Of a stretch of DNA of 45,972 nucleotides, positions 34,353 through 41,275 are shown one piece after another (the first letter of the stretch is position 1; every line of letters begins with the position of its first letter). Below the pieces are notes generated by a model. It made no database searches, was not told the origin of the DNA, and saw nothing but the letters and a program-made list of their open reading frames with translations. Where the stretch lies: positions 1 through 45,972 of the forward strand of contig JAIBDO010000003.1 in NCBI GenBank assembly GCA_024686195.1, read 5' to 3'. Origin of the DNA: Gammaproteobacteria bacterium. Its GTDB lineage: Bacteria; Pseudomonadota; Gammaproteobacteria; GCA-001735895. Position numbers and translations under genes: made by a program.

Positions 34353-35366
34353 TCAAGCAATCAATCTAACCTGCTGCTGACGGTAGCTACTCGGCGTCAT
34401 GCCATACCAGCGTTTAAAGGCGCGGGTAAAGTTAGCCTGATTGGCAAAGCCCAGCAAGTAAGTAATTTCATTGAGCGATAGCTGGCTGTTGGCCAGGTAT
34501 TGTTCGGCCAACTGTTTTCGAATCTCCTCGAGTAGTTGCGTAAAGCTCTGTTGCTGTTTAGACAACTGGCGCTGCATGGTTCGCAAACTGACCCCTAGCG
34601 AAACGGCGATATCTTTTTCATACACCTCACCGGTGGGTAATTCCTTGTTGATCGCCTGGGTGACGCGGGTAACCATGCAGGTCCGATCCAGTTGGTGCAT
34701 TTTTTCCAATAGCAGGTCTTCATTAATTTTTTGTAGCTCGGCGTTAGCGCTAGCCAATCGTCTTTGCAGGTCCGCATTATCAAAAAGTATTTTGTTGGCG
34801 GGCATATCGTAGAGAATCGGGCAGCGCAGGTCGTGTTCAAAACGAATGGCCGTGGCAGGGCGGGCGTAGAAACAATGGATTTCCATCGGGCTATAGGATT
34901 CTCCCATTAACATTCTCAACATCGTCATTAACGCGCCTAGTGCCGCATCATGCGCTCCCTGGTGAATACTAAACTTGTGGTACTGGACATCAATAATGAG
35001 CTCGCCACTACTGCCACCTTGTTGAAACGAAATATCAACACCGCTATTTACGACGCGTGAGTAGCGCGCCATTCGCTTCAAACCATCAGCCAATGTGGTA
35101 CAGGCGAGCCAGGTATATCCCAGTGCGTGAAAAGTCGTAGGCTGCCACTGACGCCCCACCTTGTAAGCAAAATTATCATCACCACTGGTTTCAATGGCGA
35201 GTGCCCAGAGTTTTTGCATGGCAGCCACGGAATAGCGCGCATTGGCATCCCCAAGTCGATCGGGTCTGAGGCCAGCTTGCCTGAATATTGCGCGCGCATC
35301 GCAGCCACTCTGGTTGAGCTCATCCCAGACTAATAATGCCCAGGAGGTCAACACCATGGGTGGCAT
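34353..35366 (-). CDS. AraC-family regulator
   Basis: 337 aa. The N-terminal about 190 residues fit the effector-binding domain seen in ArgR/OruR-like AraC regulators (RYSVAAMQKLWALAIETSGD, FHALGYTWLACTTLADGLKR). The C-terminal pair of helix-turn-helix motifs is clear: EKDIAVSLGVSLRTMQRQL and SLNEITYLLGFANQANFTRAF, followed by KRWYGMTPSSYR. Members of this subfamily often respond to fatty acids, amino acids or cell-density signals. It is transcribed away from lpxC across 145 bp and is the obvious candidate to control it. Confidence 0.92.
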   Translation of the reverse strand: MPPMVLTSWALLVWDELNQSGCDARAIFRQAGLRPDRLGDANARYSVAAMQKLWALAIETSGDDNFAYKVGRQWQPTTFHALGYTWLACTTLADGLKRMARYSRVVNSGVDISFQQGGSSGELIIDVQYHKFSIHQGAHDAALGALMTMLRMLMGESYSPMEIHCFYARPATAIRFEHDLRCPILYDMPANKILFDNADLQRRLASANAELQKINEDLLLEKMHQLDRTCMVTRVTQAINKELPTGEVYEKDIAVSLGVSLRTMQRQLSKQQQSFTQLLEEIRKQLAEQYLANSQLSLNEITYLLGFANQANFTRAFKRWYGMTPSSYRQQQVRLIA

Positions 35367-35511
35367 CTAGTTCTTACTCATAGACTGTTGCCGCATAGGA
35401 AAGCATTACAGCGGTAGCTAATCCCGGGACAAGACTTAGGCACCGCAGGACAAAAATACTGACAAAAAGATCGATACCGTAGGGCTACTTTTTGGAAAAA
35501 GGAGCTGTCAA

Positions 35512-36450
35512 ATGTTAAGCAATAGCCAGTATTCAGCATCAGATTACCAGCATACATTAAAGGATTCCGTCACCATCATTGGTCGAGGTTTACATTCCGG
35601 TTTGCGGGTGATAATGACATTGATGCCCGCCGAAGCCAATAGCGGTTATGTGTTTATGCGCCGCGATGTTACCCCATTGCGCGCTGAAGTGCCGGCGCGC
35701 TGGAACACTGTGGTCGACACGCGTTTGTCCACGACAGTAGCCAACGCATTCGGTACTCGAGTGAGCACTATTGAACACCTGTTAGCGGCGCTATCGACTT
35801 GCGGTGTGCACAATGCCCGTATCGTCCTGGATGCGCCAGAAGTGCCTATTATGGATGGCAGCGCAGCACCCTTTGTCGGTTTGATTGACATGGTGGGGCG
35901 AGAAAGTCAAGCCGCACTGATACAGGCCATTATTATTGATAAACCGCTGATCGTTGTCGGCCAGGGTAAACACGCCAGCCTGTTGCCTGCCGCCGAGTTC
36001 AGCGTCGATATGTCGATCGATTTCGATGACTCTGTAATCGGTCAACAGACCATGGATATCAAGGTTGATGAGGCGATCTTTAGTGAACAATTGGCCGCGG
36101 CGCGCACCTTTGGTTTTCAGGAGCAATTAGACACTTTGCATAAACTCGATCTGGCCAAGGGAGGCGGATTGAATAACGCGGTGCTGATTAAAGATAACAA
36201 GGTGCTTAACGAAGAGGGGCTGCGTTTCAAGGATGAATTTGTGCGCCATAAAATTCTGGATGCGCTGGGTGACATCTCGCTGGTCGGTGCCAGCATCATC
36301 GGCAAATTCATCGGCAGGCGCAGCGGTCACCAACTCAATAATCAATTGATCCGCACTCTGATGAATAACGAGGAATGCTGGCACTGTGTTCCGCTGGTAG
36401 AACATCGTCGCCAAAACCAACAAATGCAATGGTTTGCGTCAGATTCTTGA
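35512..36450 (+). CDS. lpxC: UDP-3-O-acyl-N-acetylglucosamine deacetylase (stand-alone copy)
   Basis: 312 aa. It performs the committed step of lipid A synthesis, zinc-dependent deacetylation. All key residues are present: E88/H89 in STIEHLLAAL, MDGSAAPF, H246 and D250 in LRFKDEFVRHKILDALGD, and H273 in RSGHQLNNQLI. There is an extra stretch of about 10 residues before the usual TLKDSVTIIGRGLHSG start. RBS AGGAG, 8 nt from ATG. In most Gammaproteobacteria lpxC ends the ftsA-ftsZ cluster. Here it is alone beside an AraC regulator and a MipA gene, so it may be a second, regulated copy (inference). Confidence 0.93.
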   Translation: MLSNSQYSASDYQHTLKDSVTIIGRGLHSGLRVIMTLMPAEANSGYVFMRRDVTPLRAEVPARWNTVVDTRLSTTVANAFGTRVSTIEHLLAALSTCGVHNARIVLDAPEVPIMDGSAAPFVGLIDMVGRESQAALIQAIIIDKPLIVVGQGKHASLLPAAEFSVDMSIDFDDSVIGQQTMDIKVDEAIFSEQLAAARTFGFQEQLDTLHKLDLAKGGGLNNAVLIKDNKVLNEEGLRFKDEFVRHKILDALGDISLVGASIIGKFIGRRSGHQLNNQLIRTLMNNEECWHCVPLVEHRRQNQQMQWFASDS

Positions 36451-36806
36451 ACAAGCCGATGGTAACCAGCCAAGCACCGCTAGCGCTGTATTGGGAGGCC
36501 CCTGGTTTTAATGTCTCCCAGGGTGCATTCTATATTGTGAGGCCACTGGAGATTCCCAGGTTGCGCTGAATAACTTATGACGCATTTTGGGGGGCAGACC
36601 ACTATATAATTGATTGTTCCCCGCAATAAGTTTTTGTTGCTGGCAATTTACCTGTCAACATGTCCATCCGAAAGGGCAGTAGTTGCGTATTCTTGAATGT
36701 GATGGTTGGCACTCATACCCGGGGGAGTTCTTACAACCTGCACAGACTGGAGTGCAGTATCGCTTTCGTACCGGCTTCCACGACCAACCGATTTCACTGA
36801 GGACAA
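36451..36806. other. Gap between lpxC and mipA-like gene
   Basis: Two overlapping stems are possible: TGGGAG (36492-36497) with CTCCCA (36515-36520), or CCCTGG (36500-36505) with CCAGGG (36518-36523). A perfect TATAAT lies at 36605-36610 but lacks a good -35. The mipA-like gene is preceded by GAGGACAA. Confidence 0.35.
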
Positions 36807-37592
36807 ATGAAATTCCCGATTAGCCTGGCACTGTTATTACTCGCAACTGATGCATTGGCTGTGGAGCCGTTACCAACCCTGGAACTCGGTGCCGGGATAT
36901 CCGCGTTTAGCCTGCCGGACTATCGCGGTTCGGAGAACTCGTCAACCTACGTACTGCCAGTTCCGTATATCAAATATCGCAGCGAACGCCTGCGTCTCGA
37001 TGGCGGTGTCAAGGGTATTTTTTTTGAGTCCGAAGATGTGCTGTTCACCCTGAGTGCCGATCTCACCTTGTCGTCGGACGACGATAGCGATGACCGTAAG
37101 GGCATGGATGATCTCGATACCATTCTAGAGATCGGGCCCGCACTCAACTATCGCTTTTACCCGATGCAGAACGGCGCCCTGTGGGCCGATGTGGCAGTGC
37201 GGTTCGGTCATACGCTGAATAGTGATTTTGACAATGTCGGCTATGTATTCGCCCCAAGACTTTCATGGCGCAAGCCGGTTAACCGGCCTGGTGACTCGAA
37301 AATTCGTCTCAGCATCGGACCTTTATTTGGCGATAATCGCTACCATGATTATTTTTATGGAGTTGACGATGCCGATGCGACTGTCGCGCGGCCAGCTTAC
37401 GACGCTGATAGTGGCTATAGCGGGATGCGCAGTGAATTCACCTATAGCAAGGGGATCGGTAACTATCGGTTGGGTGGATTCGTTCGCTATGACAATATGA
37501 ACGGGGCTGTCATCGATGATAGCCCGCTGGTTTCGGATGACGAAACCTGGACAGTTGGCGTTGCGCTGGCCTGGGTTTTCTATCAGAGATAG
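36807..37592 (+). CDS. MipA/OmpV-family outer-membrane protein
   Basis: 261 aa with a signal peptide (KFPISLALLLLATDALA, cut near residue 19). The mature protein has the family start LELGAGISAFSLPDYRGSENSS and a beta-barrel pattern through to the aromatic end VALAWVFYQR. MipA in E. coli links the murein polymerase MrcB and the transglycosylase MltA; many homologues are uncharacterised porin-like proteins. Its place after lpxC suggests an envelope-stress or remodelling group. Confidence 0.88.
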   Translation: MKFPISLALLLLATDALAVEPLPTLELGAGISAFSLPDYRGSENSSTYVLPVPYIKYRSERLRLDGGVKGIFFESEDVLFTLSADLTLSSDDDSDDRKGMDDLDTILEIGPALNYRFYPMQNGALWADVAVRFGHTLNSDFDNVGYVFAPRLSWRKPVNRPGDSKIRLSIGPLFGDNRYHDYFYGVDDADATVARPAYDADSGYSGMRSEFTYSKGIGNYRLGGFVRYDNMNGAVIDDSPLVSDDETWTVGVALAWVFYQR

Positions 37593-37709
37593 GGTGTCGG
37601 CATGCTCAAGCAATTCGAAGTTGAAACAATCCGCCGCGGTATCGAAGTTCATGTTTGCGGAGCTACGTGTGTCCCGCTGGTTTCCGGCTGGTTTTGGACC
37701 TCGACTCAG

Positions 37710-38402
37710 TTACTGCTGCGCCACGCCCGACATCGGTGCTGACCCGGCACGACCGCAAAAGTATAGCCAGAGTGATGCACCGACAAATTTGCATCCCTCT
37801 TCGAGCAGTTGAACATGCGCGTAATCGAAGGGAATATGACGCTGCTCCATGTCGATGATGATCGACGACGCGAGTAACATGCCGGCTAGCCCGAAGCTGA
37901 AGCCGTCGATTTCAATAATGCGCCGAAAATGGCGCGCTAGTAGCGTGAGCGCACACAGTGCATAAAACAGGAAAATGCCTTTCTGATAGACATAGCGCTC
38001 ATGCAGCAGAAAGAAATCATCGACCGCCAACAGTAGCGACAGCAGCGCCAGCAAAACTATTAACTCCGCACGGCCGCGGGTCATGTCCGTGGGCCGGGTG
38101 ATCAGGCTGTAGCAGCAAATGGCAAACGACGACACCCACAGCCATACGCCGATGTTGGAGACGAAACCAAGAAAGCTCGATGCACCGCTTTGCTGTGCAG
38201 GATCACGCAGAATTTCCATCAGCGAAAACCCCGAATTCTGCAGCACCAGCACCGCAGCGCCATAGAACACCAGCGCCGGCAGCGCCACCGCTGACACGCT
38301 GATCAACATCCTTCGTCCATTGAGTATCTGTTTTAACACGACTGCAGGCCCTGACCGGTTGTAATACACGGATGATAAATCCTTGGCGTCTAAATGTCGC
38401 AC
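37710..38402 (-). CDS. Polytopic membrane protein of unknown function
   Basis: 230 aa from a GTG at 38402, with about six hydrophobic segments. Charged motifs inside or next to helices are VDDFFLLHERY (mid-protein) and QLLEEGCKFVGASLWLYF (C-terminal). This DD..LLHE and EE..K.xG arrangement recalls integral-membrane hydrolase families but I cannot name one. Convergent with the MipA gene. Confidence 0.65.
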   Translation of the reverse strand: MRHLDAKDLSSVYYNRSGPAVVLKQILNGRRMLISVSAVALPALVFYGAAVLVLQNSGFSLMEILRDPAQQSGASSFLGFVSNIGVWLWVSSFAICCYSLITRPTDMTRGRAELIVLLALLSLLLAVDDFFLLHERYVYQKGIFLFYALCALTLLARHFRRIIEIDGFSFGLAGMLLASSIIIDMEQRHIPFDYAHVQLLEEGCKFVGASLWLYFCGRAGSAPMSGVAQQ

Positions 38403-38589
38403 AATTCCGTACGATCTGAAGCGCTTTCAATTAACGTGTAGCGCCCTGGACTGGTCATCGCTATGCGCTCAGGTTGTATCCATGGTCGATGCGATGAATG
38501 GTTTGTCTTTGACTGATGACAGTCAGTTATTCAGAGCAATCTGCCTGACCCTGCGTGACAAAATAATGAATGATGGGAATGGAATGGGA

Positions 38590-38657
38590 ATGATGGGACA
38601 GACGCTCTGTAAATGGGACAGCGCGCAAAATGAAAAATGATGGGACAGACACTCTGC
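38590..38657. repeat. Short direct repeat (21 bp, two copies)
   Basis: The 21-bp word beginning AATGATGGGACAGAC and ending CTCTG occurs at 38590-38610 and 38637-38657 with one mismatch. A partial copy (AAATGGGACAGCG) lies between them. It may be the edge of a former mobile element. Confidence 0.6.
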
Positions 38658-38933
38658 AATTGGCTTTTCGGGTATAGAAAACCGTTCCTTAAGGTCCTTT
38701 ACCTTTCTTCCAGGTGGGAAGGGTGATGACCCACTCGAATTGTTGAATTCGGCGGTTAGGGTGTGTGTCCCTCGATATCTTGCCCATATCTTGATGAATT
38801 CGATAATTCAAGTCTGCGTATCGGGATTCTATAAAGCTTTATATAACAAGGTTAACTACCGATAAAAATTTATATAAACGGCTCTTTGAAATTCATCTGT
38901 TTATGTGCTTTAGCTATTAACGTGGCATATAGA

Positions 38934-38962
38934 TTGTTTATAAGGCAATATAGGCTTATATA
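38934..38962 (+). promoter_or_regulatory. Promoter-like sequence in repeat unit 2
   Basis: TTGTTT (38934-38939), 17 bp, TATATA (38957-38962). It has the same place within the repeat unit as the hipBA promoter in unit 4, so it may be an old or secondary promoter. Confidence 0.3.
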
Positions 38963-39123
38963 AACCGGTTTGAGTGCGTGAGTCGATCCACGGTTGTGAA
39001 AAATTGCACGTTATATAGAGCGCTTATATCAATAAATTGTTTTATATAAATGGAATTTAAGATGTGAGTCGACTAATGTGCATAAGAATTGCGTACCCGT
39101 TCAACCTTTTTCGTTTATATAGA

Positions 39124-39152
39124 TTGATAAGTATTGATTATCGTACTATATA
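39124..39152 (+). promoter_or_regulatory. hipBA promoter
   Basis: TTGATA (39124-39129) and TATATA (39147-39152) are separated by exactly 17 bp. The -10 lies inside the palindrome CTATATAG and another TATATA core touches the -35, so a repressor bound there would block RNA polymerase. Transcription would start near 39159, leaving a leader of under 20 nt without a Shine-Dalgarno sequence. Confidence 0.6.
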
Positions 39153-39176
39153 GCTGTTTTAAACGTGATTCGCACT

Positions 39177-39527
39177 ATGCCGAGAAGCTCACTCTCCTAT
39201 GACTTGATCAGCGATGCAGCCCTGGGTTCGTTGGCCGGTCTGGGCGCGCGCCTGAAAGAAGCCCGCTTGCTCAGAAACTGGACCCAGGCGGACGCCGCGA
39301 GCAAAGCCGGGCTGTCCGAGAGCTCAATCAGAAAAGTCGAGGGCGGTTCACCGCACATTACGGTCGGCGCCTACGCTGCGCTGCTCGACGTGTTCGGACT
39401 GCCGACAGCGTTCGATCGGGTCATCGCCCGGGGTGATGATACTCTGGGTGAGGCGCTCGGCCGGGACGCCGTGCGCAAGCGTGCGCGCGCACCGGGTGCG
39501 ACGGCTGCCGACGAGTTTGACATCTGA
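39177..39527 (+). CDS. hipB: HipB-type antitoxin / XRE repressor
   Basis: 116 aa from the ATG at 39177 (a GTG at 39165 is possible, but lies in the repeat flank). Residues about 19-70 form an XRE helix-turn-helix: LGARLKEARLLRNWTQADAA, then SKAGLSESSIRKVEGG. The C-terminus is basic, then acidic. HipB-like proteins bind their own operators and neutralise HipA. The stop TGA overlaps the hipA ATG by one base, so translation is coupled. No ribosome site is visible in front of it. Confidence 0.82.
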   Translation: MPRSSLSYDLISDAALGSLAGLGARLKEARLLRNWTQADAASKAGLSESSIRKVEGGSPHITVGAYAALLDVFGLPTAFDRVIARGDDTLGEALGRDAVRKRARAPGATAADEFDI

Positions 39528-40774
39528 TGCCGGAGAAGCTCTATATCCACGTGGACCTTGGCGAAGGCAAGACCATGCTTGCCGGTCAATTGATTGTCGA
39601 CGACAGGCTCGGCCGTTTCAAATATGCGAAGGCCTATATCAACCATCCCCAGGCATTTGCCCTGGACCCGATCAACCTGCCCCTGACCGCTGACATCCAC
39701 GTCAAACAGCGTACCCGCGACACACCCGCGATGTTCGGCGTTTTGATCGACGCGGGGCCCGACGAGTGGGGCAGGCGCTGTCTCACCAAAACCCGCCAGC
39801 CGCCGCCGGTCACCCAGGTCGAATTCCTGCTCGCCGCCTCGGGCGAAGGCGTGGGCGCATTGCACTTCACCGCGAATCTCGGCGACCCGGTGCGGCCGCC
39901 GCCTGAGCGACCGTTCGCTAACCTGATACATTTGCAGCATATTGCCGGTGATATCGAGGCCGGTAAGGAAGTGGACCGTGCACTGGAACCTTATTTCTTT
40001 CACGGCAGCGGTCTCGGTGGTGCACGGCCCAAGTCACTGATCGAACACGACGGTCGCGAATGGATCGCGAAATTCAACCGCCCCTCGGATCTGGTCGACA
40101 TGTGCCGGGTCGAGCTCGCATCGATGCGCATGGCGCGCGAAGCCGGCATCGAGGCGCCGGATGTGGCCCTCACGGAAACCGATCGTGGGCCGGTGCTATT
40201 GGTAGAACGCTTCGACCAGGGCCCCGACGAACAGCATCATCTGGTCTCGGTAGCGAGTCTCATCAATAAATTTGACATCACCGAGATCGACGAATCGACG
40301 ATGTCTTATCCGGGCATTACCCAGCTCGGCAAGCGCATTGGGCATCTAACCAGCGACCTCGGCGAGGTCGTGTTTCGGCGCATGCTATTCAACATTGCGA
40401 TCGGCAACACCGATGACCATCTGCGCAATCACGCCTTCATGAAACGATCGACTGCTTCAGACTACTCGCTGTCTCCCGCCTACGATATCGTGCCCCAGAT
40501 CAGCCTGCAGGGGTCCCATGCCATCGCGATCGGTCCCTTCGGCAGCAGTCCAACCGTCGATAATATCCAGGCGGCCCTAAAGCGTATGGGTGTGGCCGAT
40601 GACCTCGGCCATGAAATCGCCGACGCGGTGCTCGAGGTGACGGCACCCTGGCGCGACTACATGACCGATGCGGGCATCGGAGCATCCGATCTGGCCGTGC
40701 TCGAACGCTGCTTTGCATTGCGTGATGTCGTCGAGCGTTGGCACAACAGAGGTGCCAGGTCCACAGGCGTTTAG
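39527..40774 (+). CDS. hipA: HipA-type Ser/Thr kinase toxin
   Basis: 415 aa, close to the 440 aa of E. coli HipA. The P-loop-like segment HGSGLGGARPKS (about 159-170) contains the Ser that is autophosphorylated in HipA. K182 is in WIAKFNRP. The catalytic loop is NIAIGNTDDHLRNHAFM (D296/D297), and the metal-binding Asp is D320 in LSPAYDIVP. All kinase residues appear intact. HipA of E. coli phosphorylates glutamyl-tRNA synthetase and causes persistence; related kinases use other synthetases. It is cotranscribed with the HipB-type gene. Confidence 0.9.
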   Translation: MPEKLYIHVDLGEGKTMLAGQLIVDDRLGRFKYAKAYINHPQAFALDPINLPLTADIHVKQRTRDTPAMFGVLIDAGPDEWGRRCLTKTRQPPPVTQVEFLLAASGEGVGALHFTANLGDPVRPPPERPFANLIHLQHIAGDIEAGKEVDRALEPYFFHGSGLGGARPKSLIEHDGREWIAKFNRPSDLVDMCRVELASMRMAREAGIEAPDVALTETDRGPVLLVERFDQGPDEQHHLVSVASLINKFDITEIDESTMSYPGITQLGKRIGHLTSDLGEVVFRRMLFNIAIGNTDDHLRNHAFMKRSTASDYSLSPAYDIVPQISLQGSHAIAIGPFGSSPTVDNIQAALKRMGVADDLGHEIADAVLEVTAPWRDYMTDAGIGASDLAVLERCFALRDVVERWHNRGARSTGV

Positions 40775-41275
40775 CAGACTTCTCCCGAGACTGTGGAATG
40801 GAGAGTTTGTGCAGGAAGAGGGCATACAATCAAACCGACGAAAACTCAGATGCCAGCGACTGCAAGTAGGGGATTTTGGTATTTACACACTTGATCCATT
40901 CGATGTTAGAACCCGTACTGATCACGGCTTCAGGAACAGGGTGGTTTACATCAGCAAATGTTGCTCCAGGGATTCCACCCTGGACCGGAAAACAATCTGG
41001 CAATGCAAAATTTTTGCTGGAAGGGATTGGCTGAATGCCGCTTCGCTAGTGAGGATGATATACCCGGGAGCGTGAAGACCCGACAGGATTTACGTGGTAC
41101 TCCGTGGTGAAACCTGACGGGTAATGTACAAAGTGCGACATGTGATAATATCGGCTGACTTTGGTTCCGTTTGGACTATCAATGGAAAAGAATAGTCTAT
41201 CCAGGCAGTTTGCTTTACCGAACGATCGCCGATCGAGATCGTTCGAAGATTCCCGCCAATGCAGGTCGACTTCAC
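40775..41275. other. Gap between hipA and the carrier gene
   Basis: TCCAGGG (40965-40971) and CCCTGGA (40978-40984) form a 7-bp stem. A stop-free + frame runs to 41075, but it begins inside hipA and has no recognisable features, so it is not called. No promoter was identified with confidence. Confidence 0.35.

Larger units (their letters stand above)
38838..39153 (+). repeat. Four-unit repeat array with paired TATATA palindromes upstream of hipBA
   Basis: TATATA cores (one reads CATATA) are centred at 38842.5/38873.5, 38928.5/38959.5, 39014.5/39045.5 and 39118.5/39149.5. Every pair is exactly 31 bp apart. The first three pairs follow each other at exactly 86 bp; the fourth is at 104 bp. Flanks also match: GTGAGTCGA at 38978 and 39064, and GTGATTCGC at 39165. 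Several cores are full palindromes (TTTATATAAA twice, CTATATAG). Likely operator array for the HipB-like repressor (inference). Confidence 0.8.

Noticed and set aside
38838-39153. Interpretation of the array as plasmid iterons or a CRISPR
   Set aside because: Units are degenerate, 86-104 bp, contain promoter elements and lead into hipBA; there is no rep gene, no spacer structure and no cas gene.
40668-41075. 135-aa + frame starting inside hipA
   Set aside because: The first part is a shadow of hipA in another frame and the tail has no motif, start or ribosome site.
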